64,000 nucleotides of DNA from Citromicrobium sp. (GCA_002729695.1 PBYQ01000036.1:62001-126000); one strand, 5' to 3'. Counted from the first letter of the stretch, positions 34,935 to 44,518 are shown. The notes: generated from the sequence alone by a model not told the origin. Translations and numbers: made by a program.

Positions 34935-35603
34935 TTACCGCGGTCGACGGGATGCGCGGCGAGGGTCCTTGTAGGTGAACGACGACTCGCTGACCGACAC
35001 GCCGTACTTCTGATCCGACAGCCGCACGGTGGTGCGGTTGTTCTGCGCGTCGAGCGCGACCCAGTTGGTCAGCTCCCACCCGCCCGGCGCGCTCGAGTCG
35101 CGCACGAAGATCATGGTGATCGTGCCGTATTCGGGCTTCTGCGGGTCCTTGACCTCGACCGAGAGCACGTTCGGATTGCCCGTGCTGCGCAGCTTGCCGT
35201 ATTTCTTCACGTCGCGCTTGGGATCGAGCAGCGCGCCCAGCGGCGAATTGCCGATCGGCCAGCGCTGCACCTGGTTGACCTCGTAATCGATCATGGTCAG
35301 CGACTTGCCGTTGGAAACGATCAGCAGCGGCACGCCCTTGGCGTATTCGAAGCGAATCTTGCCCGGACGCTTCAGCGTCATCGTGCCGTTCACGGTCTGG
35401 CCGTTGCGGTCGGTCTGGGTGAAGCTGGCGCGCATCGTATTGATGCCGCGCAGCGCAGCAACGGCATCGTCGAGCGTGCCCGCCGACGCGGCAAGCGCAG
35501 GCGAGGGCAGGGCGATCATCGCGGCGATCGGAGCGCCGGTGATCAGGGCGAGGCTGGCGAGCCCGGCAAGCGGGCGGCGAAGCAGATTAGTTTTGGTCGT
35601 CAT
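34935..35603 (-). CDS. lolA: outer-membrane lipoprotein carrier protein LolA
   Basis: Periplasmic chaperone that ferries lipoproteins from the LolCDE complex to the outer membrane. The 222-residue precursor has a signal peptide ending at PALAASA, then the LolA half-barrel: INTMRASFTQTDRNGQTVNGTMTLKRPGKIRFEY, LLIVSNGKSLTMIDYEVNQVQRWP, and GWELTNWVALDAQNNRTTVRLSD. Start at 35603 has GGAAG upstream. It lies 77 bases after rpmG on the same strand and directly before the small RNA region. The many lipoproteins in this window are potential cargo. Confidence 0.94.
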   Translation of the reverse strand: MTTKTNLLRRPLAGLASLALITGAPIAAMIALPSPALAASAGTLDDAVAALRGINTMRASFTQTDRNGQTVNGTMTLKRPGKIRFEYAKGVPLLIVSNGKSLTMIDYEVNQVQRWPIGNSPLGALLDPKRDVKKYGKLRSTGNPNVLSVEVKDPQKPEYGTITMIFVRDSSAPGGWELTNWVALDAQNNRTTVRLSDQKYGVSVSESSFTYKDPRRASRRPR

Positions 35604-35680
35604 GCGGTCTTCCGTAAAGGTTTCGGAGTGAACCGCGCGTGAGCGGCACTGGTTCCGTACCGCAAGGTTTAAACCCGACC

Positions 35681-35848
35681 TTACTTGATCTTGGCTTCCT
35701 TGAACTCGACGTGCTTGCGCACGACGGGGTCGTATTTGCGGAAGGTCATCTTCTCGGTGATGTTCCGAGGATTCTTCTTGGTCACGTAGTAGAAGCCGGT
35801 GTCCGCGGTCGACACGAGCTTGATCTTGACGGTTGCGGGCTTCGCCAT
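35681..35848 (-). CDS. rpmG: 50S ribosomal protein L33
   Basis: A 55-residue ribosomal protein of the large subunit. The translation starts [20 protein letters not shown] and ends VEFKEAKIK, matching the alphaproteobacterial L33 form without the four zinc-binding Cys residues. Length is exactly that of the family. A good TTGACT/CAATAG promoter stands about 120 bases upstream. lolA follows in the same direction. Confidence 0.96.
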   Translation of the reverse strand: MAKPATVKIKLVSTADTGFYYVTKKNPRNITEKMTFRKYDPVVRKHVEFKEAKIK

Positions 35849-35966
35849 AACTCAATCCTGCCAGTTCAAAGGCCCGGCCATCGGTGGGTTGCCCGACAGG
35901 GCTTCACGATGTGCATCGGGTGAAAAAACAACAGGCGGCGCACGCGGCACCGCCCGATCGCAGGCG

Positions 35967-35995
35967 CTATTGGCTGCGGGCTGGGGAAAAGTCAA
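35967..35995 (-). promoter_or_regulatory. sigma-70-like promoter upstream of rpmG
   Basis: Minus strand TTGACT (35995-35990), 17-base spacer, CAATAG (35972-35967). Located 119 bases upstream of the rpmG start and just inside the gap after arfB. Confidence 0.45.
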
Positions 35996-36008
35996 GCTAC
36001 CAGTCGCG

Positions 36009-36428
36009 TTACCAGTCCTGGCGGCTGGGCTTCCCGCGATTGGCCTTTACCTGCCCGCGCGCCTTCTTGGTCTTGAGCCGCTGCGTCTTGCCCACGCGGT
36101 TGAGCCGGGTCTTGGCGCGCGTCTTGGGCCGGTGGTGCGCCTCGCGCAGCAGGTCGTCCAGTTTTTCGCGCGCCACCGCCCGATTCGCTTCCTGCGTGCG
36201 GTGTTCGCGCGCGACGATCAAGATGTCGCCCGAATCGGTCAGGCGGCTTCCCGCGACCTCGCCCAGCCGCCGGAACGCGAAGGGCGACAGGCGCAGCTTG
36301 TACGCGTTGACCCGCAGCTGGACTTCGGTGGCGACCTTGTTGGCGTTCTGCCCGCCCGGCCCGGAGCCAGCGACGAAACGCTCTTCGGCCAGCGCATGCG
36401 CGCGGGCGAGAACCTCGTCAGGCACCAT
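36009..36428 (-). CDS. arfB: alternative ribosome-rescue factor, peptidyl-tRNA hydrolase ArfB
   Basis: Rescues ribosomes stalled on truncated mRNA by hydrolysing peptidyl-tRNA. The 139-residue protein has the release-factor GGQ motif at residues 25-27 in GSGPGGQNANKVATEVQLR and a basic C-terminal tail (RPKTRAKTRLNRVGKTQRLKTKKARGQVKANRGK in parts) that enters the mRNA channel of empty ribosomes. It overlaps the pseudouridine synthase gene by 11 bases and is the last gene of the pabBC-rluA-arfB run. Confidence 0.93.
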   Translation of the reverse strand: MVPDEVLARAHALAEERFVAGSGPGGQNANKVATEVQLRVNAYKLRLSPFAFRRLGEVAGSRLTDSGDILIVAREHRTQEANRAVAREKLDDLLREAHHRPKTRAKTRLNRVGKTQRLKTKKARGQVKANRGKPSRQDW

Positions 36429-37089
36429 CGCCCGCACCCGGATCGGGGAACCCCAGTGCGGCGAAATCGGCCGGCAGCAGGCTGGTTGCGGCAATATCGG
36501 TCTTGCCTTCGCGCGCGACGACGATCGAGCTCGCGTGCAGCATCGTGCGCGGTGCGCCGTCGCGCGATCCGTAGACCGGGTCGCTGACCAGCGCGATGCC
36601 AATCCCGCTGGCGGCATGGACGCGAATCTGGTGCGTGCGCCCGGTTTCGGGGCGAAACTCGACCAGCGCGCGGCCCTCATGCTCGGCCACCACGCGCCAC
36701 TCGGTCGCCGAAGGCTTGCCCTTCTTCGCCGGGATCATCCGCCAGCCCTTCTCGGCACTGCTGATCTTGGCGAGAGAAAGCTCGATCCGCCCTTCGCGCT
36801 CTTCGGGAATGCCCGCCAGAATGCCGTGATAGACCTTGGTCACCGTCTTCGCTTCGAAGGCGGCGGAGAAGCGCTTGTGCGCCTTGGGATTGCGCGCGAG
36901 CAGCAGGCAGCCGCTGGTATCGGTGTCGAGGCGGTGGACCGGCGATGGCGGGCGCTGGAAACCCAGCTTGAGCTGCTCGAGATGATCCTCGAGGCATTCG
37001 CCGCCCTTGCGCGGGCGGTCGATCGGCAGCCCGGCAGGCTTGTCGATCACCAGCGCTTCGGCGTCTTCGTAGAGTATGTCGATCGTCAT
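36418..37089 (-). CDS. RluA family pseudouridine synthase
   Basis: Isomerises uridine to pseudouridine in rRNA or tRNA. The 223-residue protein carries the catalytic motif HRLDTDTSGCLLLAR with Asp55, the LVIDKPAGLPID segment and the C-terminal GRTHQIRVH motif. It has no S4 domain, so it resembles the short RluA/TruC-like enzymes; the target site cannot be assigned. It overlaps pabBC as ATGA at its start and arfB by 11 bases at its end, so all three are translated from one message. Confidence 0.92.
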   Translation of the reverse strand: MTIDILYEDAEALVIDKPAGLPIDRPRKGGECLEDHLEQLKLGFQRPPSPVHRLDTDTSGCLLLARNPKAHKRFSAAFEAKTVTKVYHGILAGIPEEREGRIELSLAKISSAEKGWRMIPAKKGKPSATEWRVVAEHEGRALVEFRPETGRTHQIRVHAASGIGIALVSDPVYGSRDGAPRTMLHASSIVVAREGKTDIAATSLLPADFAALGFPDPGAGDGA

Positions 37090-38906
37090 ATCAGTCTCGC
37101 GCGCATGAGGCCGCGCAGAGCGTTGCCGATGAAAAAGCCATTCGTAAGATCGTCCAGCGTCAGCTCGCCTTCGACCGCACGCCCTTGCGCGATCAGCGAG
37201 TCGCGCAGCACGCCGGGAAGCAGGCCGAGTGTGAGCGGCGGGGTGACAAGCTTGCCCTCGCGCTCGACGAAGACGCTGGTCCAGCTGCCCTCGGTCACCA
37301 GCCCGTCATCCTGCACCAGCAGCGCTTCGTGCGCATCCAGTTCGTGCGCGGCGGCGAGCGCGTCGGCATAGAAGCCGCGGTCGGTGGTCTTGTGGCGCAA
37401 ACGCCAGTCGCCCGCATCGACCGGCAGCGGCAAGGCGATGCAGTCGAGCGGTTCGGTAGGCGTCTCGGGCAGCGGGGCGACCTCGATCGCGGTGGTGCCC
37501 GAACGCGCGCAGGTCAGGCGTACCTTGGCAGGCGCATCCAGATCGAATGACAGCGCCTGGATCTGGTTGCGTGCGGCGTGCCGGTCGAAGGCGAAGCCCA
37601 GTTCGTGCGCGCTGGCGGAAATCCGTGCGAGGTGGCCTTCGAGCAGCGGGATGCCCTCCTCGGGATCGAACCGCATCGTCTCGATCAGGTCGAACGCGGG
37701 CGCGCGGCATCCGGCGCTGCTCGATCTGGCGAATCCCGCCTTGAGCAGCGCCTCGCGCCATTCGCCCAGCGCATCGCTGTCCGCCACGATCCCTGCGCCG
37801 ACGCCGAGCACCGCCGTGCCGTGGCCGTTCTCGATCGGGGTCAGCCGCAGCGTGCGGATCGCGACGTTGAAGCTCGCCGTGCCATCGGCTCCGTAAGCTC
37901 CGATCGCGCCGCAATAGGGCCCGCGCGCGTCGCGCTCCAGCTGGTCGATAATCTCCATCGCGCGGATCTTGGGCGCGCCGGTGATCGACCCGCAGGGGAA
38001 CAGCGCCTTTACGATATCGCCGAGGCCGGTGCCGGGCTTCAGGTCCGCGCGCACCGTGCTGACCATCTGGTGCACCGTCGGGAAGCTTTCGACCTTGAAC
38101 GGCTCGTCCACCGTCACCGATCCAGCCTGTGCAACGCGCGACAGATCGTTGCGCATCAGGTCGACGATCATCAGGTTTTCGGCCCGATCCTTTTCCGAGC
38201 GTGCCAGCTCCTCGGCAGCCGCCGCGTCCTGCGCAGGATCGGCATGGCGCGGGCGGGTGCCCTTCATCGGCCGGGCGGTGAGCTGGCCGTCCTCCACCTT
38301 GAAGAACAGCTCGGGCGAGAGGCTGACAAGCGCATGGCTGCCATCCCAGATCACCCCGCCATGGCCCGCATTCGCGGCCTCGCGCAGCGAGGCATAGAGC
38401 GCCAGCGGATCGCCGCGATACGCGCCGGTCAGAGGCATGGTCAGGTTGGCCTGGTAGATGTCGCCTGCCGCGATTGCCTGCTGCAATTCGGCGAAGCGCG
38501 CCTGCCAGGTGCCGAGCGAAATGGCCGGGTCGAGCGGGCCGAGACTCGCAGGGCCGGGCGCACGTTCTGCCAGCCACGCTTCGACCTCGTCGGCGGGAAT
38601 GGTGCGTTCGCTCTCGAACAGGCCGAGCCACACCAGCGGCCCTGCGGCACCCGTGCGCATGTCGGCCAGCGGTTGCAGCTTGGGTTCGAGCGCAAGCCCC
38701 GCCTCGTAGGCGAGATAGCCAGCCAGCGTGCCGCCGCGTTCGGCCTGCGCGGCCTCGGCTGCGGCGATCGTCGGCCCCACCTCTTCCGGTCGAAGCGCGC
38801 GAAACACCGCCATCGGCGCTTCGAACAGGCGCGCGCAGGCCTGCGCGCCGCCATCCGTAATGGGGCGCGCGTCGTCGAGCAGGATGAAAGGTTCCGCCGT
38901 TGCCAT
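37086..38906 (-). CDS. pabB: fused aminodeoxychorismate synthase component I and aminodeoxychorismate lyase
   Basis: A 606-residue bifunctional enzyme of folate synthesis. Residues 1 to about 390 are PabB: the RPMKGTRPR lysine loop, RAENLMIVDLMRNDLSRV, FPTVHQMVSTV, and PCGSITGAPKIRAMEII. Residues from about 400 to the end are a PabC-type PLP lyase, with the lysine-bearing RHKTTDR segment, HEALLVQDDGLVTEGSWTSVF and NGFFIGNALRG. Together they convert chorismate plus ammonia to 4-aminobenzoate; the glutaminase PabA is elsewhere. It is translationally coupled to the downstream pseudouridine synthase. Confidence 0.94.
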   Translation of the reverse strand: MATAEPFILLDDARPITDGGAQACARLFEAPMAVFRALRPEEVGPTIAAAEAAQAERGGTLAGYLAYEAGLALEPKLQPLADMRTGAAGPLVWLGLFESERTIPADEVEAWLAERAPGPASLGPLDPAISLGTWQARFAELQQAIAAGDIYQANLTMPLTGAYRGDPLALYASLREAANAGHGGVIWDGSHALVSLSPELFFKVEDGQLTARPMKGTRPRHADPAQDAAAAEELARSEKDRAENLMIVDLMRNDLSRVAQAGSVTVDEPFKVESFPTVHQMVSTVRADLKPGTGLGDIVKALFPCGSITGAPKIRAMEIIDQLERDARGPYCGAIGAYGADGTASFNVAIRTLRLTPIENGHGTAVLGVGAGIVADSDALGEWREALLKAGFARSSSAGCRAPAFDLIETMRFDPEEGIPLLEGHLARISASAHELGFAFDRHAARNQIQALSFDLDAPAKVRLTCARSGTTAIEVAPLPETPTEPLDCIALPLPVDAGDWRLRHKTTDRGFYADALAAAHELDAHEALLVQDDGLVTEGSWTSVFVEREGKLVTPPLTLGLLPGVLRDSLIAQGRAVEGELTLDDLTNGFFIGNALRGLMRARLI

Positions 38907-39012
38907 TCGCTGTCCGCTCTATCGAAGCGCTCGCGAATTGGAACCACCTTGACGGGCCATAGGTCCGCCGCGAAGACCGAAAGCCTGTCGGCAGCACGGG
39001 GAGACGCGCGCG

Positions 39013-40587
39013 GTGAGTACGATTTTTCTGGGTCGCAACCATGCTGGCGAGGCGCAGGAGCTGCGGCTCGACCGCGCCAACCGCCACGGCCTGATCGCGG
39101 GCGCGACCGGGACGGGCAAGACGGTGACCTTGCAGGGGCTCGCGGAAAGCTTCTCCGCCGCCGGGGTGCCGGTGTTCGTCGCGGACGTGAAGGGCGACCT
39201 TTCGGGGCTCGCCGTGCCGGGATCTTCCAAGTTCAAGCACGCCGACAAGCTGGAAAGCCGCGCCGCCGAGCTGGGCATGGACGATTACGCCTATGCCGAT
39301 TTCCCGGTGATCTTCTGGGACCTGTTCGGCGAGCAGGGCCATCCGGTGCGGACCACCGTTTCGGAGATGGGCCCGCTGCTGCTCGCGCGCCTGCTCGATC
39401 TTAACGACACGCAGGAGGGCGTGTTGCAGGTCGTCTTCCGCCATGCCGACGATAACGGCCTGCTGCTGCTCGATTTCGAGGACCTGCGCAGCCTGCTTGC
39501 GTGGGCGGCGGACCATACGGACGAGGTTTCGGGTGAATATGGCCGCGTCACAAAGGCCTCCATCGGCGCGATCCAGCGCGCGCTGCTGACCTTCGAGAGC
39601 GAGGGGGCGGACAAATTCTTCGGCGAGCCTGCGCTGGAGGTGGACGACCTCTTCCGCGTCGATGCCGCCGGGCGCGGTTTCATCAGCATCCTCGCAGCGG
39701 ACAAGCTGATGCGCAGCCCCAAGCTTTACGCGACCTACCTGTTCTGGCTGCTCGCCGAACTGTTCGAGACGCTGCCCGAGGTGGGCGACCTGGAGAAGCC
39801 CAGGCTCGTGTTCTTCTTCGACGAGGCGCACCTGCTTTTCGACGACACGCCCAGGGCGTTTCAGGACACGATCGAGACCGTGGTGCGCCTGATCCGATCG
39901 AAGGGGGTGGGCGTGTTCTTCGTGACCCAGAACCCGATCGACATCCCCGACAATGTCGCAGGGCAAATCGGCAACCGCGTGCAGCACGCGCTGCGCGCCT
40001 TCACTCCCAAGGATCAGAGGGCGATTAAGGCGGCGGCGGAAACCTTCCGCATCAATCCCGATCTCGACGTCGCACAGGCCATCACCGAGCTGAAGACGGG
40101 CGAGGCGCTGGTCTCCACGCTGGGCGAGGATGGCGCGCCGTCTGTCGTCCAGCGCACGCTGATCAAGCCGCCGCAAAGCCGCCTCGGCCCGCTCTCGGCA
40201 GGCGAGCGCGCGGTGATTCTCGGTGCGAGCCCGCTGGCGGGTAAGTACGATACGCCGGTCGACCGCGAGAGCGCGGCCGAGGTGATCGCGCAGAAGATGG
40301 TCGATGCCGCCGCGACTGCTGCCGAGGTTGAGGAGAAGGGCGAGGCCGAGGTCCGCAAGCGCGAGCGCAAGAGCACCAGCATCTGGGGCAAGGCGATCTC
40401 GCGCGGCACCAAGGTTGCCGCCGGGTCTGCCGCAGGAATGGCCGCGCGCACAGTGCTGGGCAAGAAATCGCGCGCCAACCCGATGGCCTCGGGCGTCACC
40501 TCGGCAGCGGGTTCGATCGCGACCGATCTGGCCGGGCCGGTGGTCGGCAGCTTTGTGCGCAATCTTGTCGGCGGGTTGATGCGTTAG
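39013..40587 (+). CDS. HerA-like ATPase (DUF853 family)
   Basis: A 524-residue P-loop ATPase of the HerA/FtsK group. Walker A is GATGTGKT at residues 30-37, the Walker B region is [14 protein letters not shown], and the arginine/sensor region [32 protein letters not shown] is typical of DUF853. The C-terminus has a charged helix and an Ala/Gly-rich hydrophobic end. The family is proposed to move DNA or remodel complexes, but the role is unproven. There is no NurA-like nuclease next to it. Start is GTG at 39013. It is divergent from pabBC and convergent with the histidine kinase. Confidence 0.9.
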   Translation: MSTIFLGRNHAGEAQELRLDRANRHGLIAGATGTGKTVTLQGLAESFSAAGVPVFVADVKGDLSGLAVPGSSKFKHADKLESRAAELGMDDYAYADFPVIFWDLFGEQGHPVRTTVSEMGPLLLARLLDLNDTQEGVLQVVFRHADDNGLLLLDFEDLRSLLAWAADHTDEVSGEYGRVTKASIGAIQRALLTFESEGADKFFGEPALEVDDLFRVDAAGRGFISILAADKLMRSPKLYATYLFWLLAELFETLPEVGDLEKPRLVFFFDEAHLLFDDTPRAFQDTIETVVRLIRSKGVGVFFVTQNPIDIPDNVAGQIGNRVQHALRAFTPKDQRAIKAAAETFRINPDLDVAQAITELKTGEALVSTLGEDGAPSVVQRTLIKPPQSRLGPLSAGERAVILGASPLAGKYDTPVDRESAAEVIAQKMVDAAATAAEVEEKGEAEVRKRERKSTSIWGKAISRGTKVAAGSAAGMAARTVLGKKSRANPMASGVTSAAGSIATDLAGPVVGSFVRNLVGGLMR

Positions 40588-40618
40588 AGGTCGCGGTGCG
40601 GGCCGGTACGGGGAAACC

Positions 40619-42070
40619 CTAACGCGCGACCGGCAGGCGTATTTGCGCCCGCAGGCCGCCTCCGGGTCGATTGGCCAGCAGAAGCTCTCCATCATGGTCG
40701 CGCATGATCGCCCGGGTGATGGTCAGGCCGAGACCCGCTCCACCGGTCCCGCGATTGCGGCTGGCTTCACCCCGGCGGAAGGGTTCGAGCATGGCGGCGA
40801 CGTCTTCTGGCGGGATGCCCGGGCCTTCGTCCTCGACCGCGAGCACCGCCCACTGGCCGTCGCGCGTCAGCGAAACGCTTGCCGTGCCGCCATAGCGCAG
40901 CGCGTTCTCGATCAGGTTGCGCAAGGCGCGGCGTAGCCAGGTGACGCGGACCGGCGCGACGATCCTTTCCGCGTTGGCGATGGCGACCGGCTTGCCCATA
41001 TCCTCGAACTCGTCGACCACGCTTTCGACCAGCGCCGCGAGCTGCGCCGCCTCGGGCACGTCCTTCGCACGGCCGATCCGGGCAAGCGAGAGGATGTCGT
41101 CGAGCGAACGCCGCAGATCCTCGATCACCTCGGCCATGCGCGCGCGCTGGGCTTCGTCCGGGACCGATTCGATCCGCACGCGCAACGCGGCGAGCGGCGT
41201 CTTGAGGTCGTGCCCGATCGCGCCGAGCATCACGTCCTTCTCGTCGAGCAGGCTGGCGATGCGGCTTTCGAGCAGATTGTGCGCCACGATCAGTCGGCTG
41301 ACATCCTCGGGCCCGCTGGGAACCAGCGGTTCGCCAGCCTCGTGCGTGCGGGCAAAGCTTTCGACCTGTTCGGTCAGCTGCGCGAGGGGGCGCGTGATCC
41401 GGCGCAGGACGAGGTAGGTGGTGCCGAGCAGGACGAGGAACAGCAGCACGGTCTGCACGGCAATCAGCCACAAGGCGCCGGCTTCCACTGGAGGTCGGAT
41501 TGTGCGCGCGACGATCCAGCGCGGATCGCCCTGCTGGCGCATGCCCGCCAACATGATTTTCACGTCACGATCCTTGATGAGCGCGTGTAGCCGGGGCCTT
41601 CGCTCGGCCAGACGTTCCAGGACGCCATCCTCGTTAATCGATCGCGTGGTCACCACCAGATCTTCGACGGCCACACCCTGCCGTGCGAGCACTTCGCGCA
41701 AAGCATCCTCTGCCGGTCGATTGCGTGTGTCGCCCGGGCGCAGCGGCGAGCGGTCGGATATCTGGCCTGCAATAGGCGGGGGAAGTCGCAGACGCGTCTC
41801 GCGCCCCTGCTCTGCCATGCCCCCTTCTCCGTCACGCTCGATACGGCGAAAATTGCGCCGGAGTTCGCGCGGAGTGGCCTCGCCGCGGTTGGCGGTTCGT
41901 ATCAGGTGAAACGCCGCGGCGTTGACGGCGGCGACATCGCGCCGGTCCTCGACCGCGCGGTAGAGCAGGAAGGCGGATACCGCCTGCCCGATCAGCAGCG
42001 TGATCGCGATGGCGAGCAGGCTCTGGCCGAGCAGGCTGCGGGGGAAGGGGTTGCGAATAGGGCGCGCCAT
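40619..42070 (-). CDS. membrane sensor histidine kinase
   Basis: A 483-residue two-component kinase of the EnvZ/CpxA type. Two helices (about 15-36 and 199-221) enclose a periplasmic sensor region of about 160 residues, followed by a HAMP domain (RRITRPLAQLTEQVESFA), the H-box AIGHDLKTPLAALR with His287, and an ATPase with N-box LIENALRYGG, G1 VEDEGPGIP and G2 GGAGLGLTI. The sensor region is Arg-rich with no recognised ligand fold. It lies 20 bases after the response regulator gene and is third in a run that starts with an EF-hand protein. Confidence 0.94.
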   Translation of the reverse strand: MARPIRNPFPRSLLGQSLLAIAITLLIGQAVSAFLLYRAVEDRRDVAAVNAAAFHLIRTANRGEATPRELRRNFRRIERDGEGGMAEQGRETRLRLPPPIAGQISDRSPLRPGDTRNRPAEDALREVLARQGVAVEDLVVTTRSINEDGVLERLAERRPRLHALIKDRDVKIMLAGMRQQGDPRWIVARTIRPPVEAGALWLIAVQTVLLFLVLLGTTYLVLRRITRPLAQLTEQVESFARTHEAGEPLVPSGPEDVSRLIVAHNLLESRIASLLDEKDVMLGAIGHDLKTPLAALRVRIESVPDEAQRARMAEVIEDLRRSLDDILSLARIGRAKDVPEAAQLAALVESVVDEFEDMGKPVAIANAERIVAPVRVTWLRRALRNLIENALRYGGTASVSLTRDGQWAVLAVEDEGPGIPPEDVAAMLEPFRRGEASRNRGTGGAGLGLTITRAIMRDHDGELLLANRPGGGLRAQIRLPVAR

Positions 42071-42090
42071 TGCGGGGTTGGATCCGGGCG

Positions 42091-42834
42091 TCAGGCGCTG
42101 CGCACGCGGGTAACCTCGGCGGCAAAGCGATAGCCGCCCCCGCGCACGGTCTGGATGAAATGAGGCTGCTTGCTGTCTTCCTCGATCTTGCGGCGCAGGC
42201 GGCTGACCTGGTTGTCGACCGCGCGATCGAACAGGTGCGCCTCGCGCCCCTGCACCATGTCGAGCAGGCGATCGCGGTCGAGCACCGCGCGCGGGTGATC
42301 GAGGAAGGCGCGCAGCATGCGGAACTCGGCGGTCGAGATCGGGATGACCGACCCTTCGGGATCGGTCAGCCGCTGCTTGAGCGGATCGAGTTGCCAGCCT
42401 TCGAAGCGGTAGGCGGCGTCGTCATCCTCCTGATCGGCATGGTTGCGGCCTGCGCGGCGCAGGACCGAGCGAATGCGCGCGACCAGCTCACGCGGTTCGA
42501 ACGGCTTGGTCACATAGTCGTCCGCGCCGATTTCGAGCCCGACGATCCGGTCGGTCGCCTCGCCCATCGCGGTCAGCAGGATGGTCGGCAGGTTCTGCGC
42601 TTCGATCAGGTGGCGCGTAAGGGAGAGCCCGTCTTCGCCGGGCATCATGATATCGACCAGCGCGATGTCGGCGGTCTTTTCGCGCAGGATGCTGCGCGCG
42701 GCGGCGGCGCTTTCGGCCTCGAGCAAGACGAATCCCTGGCCGACCAGATAGTCGACCAGGGGCTCGCGAAGCGTGCGCTCGTCGTCGACGAGCAGCACGG
42801 TGATGGCCGTGTCGGGATCGGGCGCCGCCGTCAT
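42091..42834 (-). CDS. OmpR-family response regulator
   Basis: A 247-residue DNA-binding regulator. The receiver has the acidic pair in LLVDDER, phospho-acceptor Asp61 in ALVDIMMPGEDG and the conserved Lys in DDYVTKPFEPREL. The C-terminal winged helix ends with DNQVSRLRRKIEEDSKQPHFIQTVRGGGYRF, the OmpR/PhoB recognition region. Start chosen at ATG 42834, seven bases after the EF-hand stop, which argues for cotranscription with it and with the kinase downstream. Targets are not visible in the window. Confidence 0.94.
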   Translation of the reverse strand: MTAAPDPDTAITVLLVDDERTLREPLVDYLVGQGFVLLEAESAAAARSILREKTADIALVDIMMPGEDGLSLTRHLIEAQNLPTILLTAMGEATDRIVGLEIGADDYVTKPFEPRELVARIRSVLRRAGRNHADQEDDDAAYRFEGWQLDPLKQRLTDPEGSVIPISTAEFRMLRAFLDHPRAVLDRDRLLDMVQGREAHLFDRAVDNQVSRLRRKIEEDSKQPHFIQTVRGGGYRFAAEVTRVRSA

Positions 42835-42841
42835 TGGCAGT

Positions 42842-43432
42842 TTATTCGCCCGCGCGGGCAGCGCGGCGCTGCTCCATGCGTTCGCGCATCTTTTCACGAC
42901 GCGCATCGTGCGCCGCCTTGCGTTCTTCGGCAGTCACGGTTCCGTTCTTGTCGGTGTCGATGCGGTCGAAGCGTGCGAGAGCGTGCGCCTGCACCTCCTG
43001 CGCGGTCAGGCGACCGTCGCCATTGGCATCGGCGCCCGCCATCATGCCGCCGCCCATCAGGCCGCGCTTGCCGCCACGCATACCGCGCATCTTGCGCTTG
43101 CCTTCGCGGCGTTCGCCTTCGACGCCGCGCTCGGCCATCCGCTCGGCGCGTCGCTGCTGGCGGGCCTCACGCGCAGCGTCGCGCTCTGCCTTGCTGATCG
43201 CGCCGTTGCCGTCGGTATCGAGTTTGGCGATGCGCTGCTCGCGACGCAGTTCGCGGTCGGCGAGATCGAGCACGCCGTCGCCGTTGAGGTCCATCTTCTT
43301 GAAGCGCTCGACGGCCTTCTGGGCCGCTTCGGTGCGGGTCATAGGGGTGGAATTGCGCTCGCCCGGCTGGGCCAGCGCAGCGGTGCCGGCGAGAAGGCCG
43401 ATGCCGGTGATTGCGAGAACTGTCTTTTTCAT
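42842..43432 (-). CDS. exported EF-hand calcium-binding protein
   Basis: A 196-residue exported protein with signal peptide (to about ALAQ22) and four EF-hand loops: 48-59 (DLNGDGVLDLAD), 72-83 (DTDGNGAISKAE), 135-146 (DANGDGRLTAQE) and 159-170 (DTDKNGTVTAEE). Between the two pairs is a basic, Gly/Met-rich linker (RKMRGMRGGKRGLMGGGMMAG). It probably binds Ca2+ in the periplasm. It is the first gene of a tight run with a response regulator (7-base gap) and a histidine kinase, suggesting it helps sense or buffer the signal seen by the kinase. Confidence 0.9.
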   Translation of the reverse strand: MKKTVLAITGIGLLAGTAALAQPGERNSTPMTRTEAAQKAVERFKKMDLNGDGVLDLADRELRREQRIAKLDTDGNGAISKAERDAAREARQQRRAERMAERGVEGERREGKRKMRGMRGGKRGLMGGGMMAGADANGDGRLTAQEVQAHALARFDRIDTDKNGTVTAEERKAAHDARREKMRERMEQRRAARAGE

Positions 43433-43656
43433 GGCGAGATCCTGTTCGGTCTGCGGTCGGGGGGAAGGGTAGAGCTGCGGGGCGGGGAGGGGTGGGGGGG
43501 AGATCGAAACCCGCCTCGCAGCTCATGGAACCTGTTCTAGCGCCGCATTGTCGCGCAGGTTTGCCACGATCGGCCGAAATTGTAACGCTTTGTCGCAGAA
43601 TCGAGCAGCGGTTCATCCACCCGCAAGTTGTGCAGGCGTGCGCGCCCGCATCGCCA

Positions 43657-44055
43657 CTAGCGAGGGCGGTGTTCGGTTCCCTCGCCGGAGGTGATGAACA
43701 GCGCCGTCGCCTCGCTCTCGACATCGGCGGTGTGCCACACGCCCGGATCGTTGATCGCATATTCGCCGGGGTTCAGCATGACCTGCTCCACCCGCCCGTC
43801 GGGGTATTCCTGCGTCAGCGTGATCGTGCCCGCAGTGCAGACCACCACCTCGTGGCCCTTGGGATGCATTTCCCAGCTGTCCCAGCTCTCGGCGAAGGAA
43901 TGCATCGAGACCAGCCTGCCCTCGGCGCCATCGGCGGCGGTGCGCTGCTCATAATCGGCGTACCACTCGATCCCGGTGAAGGGGGGCTGCGCCTGCGCGG
44001 TCGCGCCCAGCCCGAGATGGACCGGCTGTTCGGCCAGCCGCTTCGGCTCAGCCAT
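43657..44055 (-). CDS. cupin domain protein
   Basis: A 132-residue single-domain cupin. The metal-binding motifs are approximate: motif 1 around SWEMHPKGHEVVVCTAGTITL, with His and Glu, and motif 2 around LNPGEYAINDPGVWHTADV, with the closing His. A role as a small metal enzyme or sensor is possible, but the substrate is unknown. Its ATG overlaps the stop of the upstream VOC-family gene by eight bases, so the two are cotranslated. Confidence 0.84.
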   Translation of the reverse strand: MAEPKRLAEQPVHLGLGATAQAQPPFTGIEWYADYEQRTAADGAEGRLVSMHSFAESWDSWEMHPKGHEVVVCTAGTITLTQEYPDGRVEQVMLNPGEYAINDPGVWHTADVESEATALFITSGEGTEHRPR

Positions 44056-44446
44056 CGGTGCCGACCATGCAGAACGCGTTGAGCTTGTTGCCGTCGCGGT
44101 CGCGGAAATAGGAGGCGTAGAAAACGAGGCCGTTCTCATCCGCCTCGCCGCGCGGGCCGGGGGCGCCCTCGTCGGTGCCGCCATTGGCCAGCGCGATCTC
44201 ATGCAGACGGTGGACCTGCTGCTTATCTTTCGCCTCGAACGCGACCATCGTGCCGTTGCCGACGGTCGCAGCATTGCCGTCGAACGGCTTGGTCAGCGCC
44301 ACGCCCGCGGCACCGCCAGGTTCGCCCCAGGCGATGAAGCTGTCGAAGTCCATCATTCGCCCGACGCCCATCTCCTTGGCGATGGCGTCGTAAAAGGGCG
44401 CGTTGCCCTCCAGGTCGTTGGTGCCCAGCGTGACGTAACCGATCAT
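44048..44446 (-). CDS. VOC (glyoxalase/bleomycin-resistance) family protein
   Basis: A 132-residue protein with two beta-alpha-beta-beta-beta modules. It begins MIGYVTLGTNDLEGNAPFYDAIAKEMG, the usual VOC start, and ends FRDRDGNKLNAFCMVG, where the metal-ligand Glu of glyoxalase I is replaced by an Asn/Ala region, so classic glyoxalase activity is doubtful. It overlaps the cupin gene and may act with it on a small reactive compound. Confidence 0.88.
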   Translation of the reverse strand: MIGYVTLGTNDLEGNAPFYDAIAKEMGVGRMMDFDSFIAWGEPGGAAGVALTKPFDGNAATVGNGTMVAFEAKDKQQVHRLHEIALANGGTDEGAPGPRGEADENGLVFYASYFRDRDGNKLNAFCMVGTDG

Positions 44447-44518
44447 CGTCCTGTCTCCCGAGGTGCGACCCTCACGGACAGAACATTACGAGAACGAAGC
44501 GCGATTCGCAAGCCGGTT

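Noticed and set aside
37306..40695. A 1129-codon frame crossing pabBC and antisense to the HerA-like ATPase.
   Set aside because: It is out of frame with both true genes and the translation is low-complexity; a compositional shadow.
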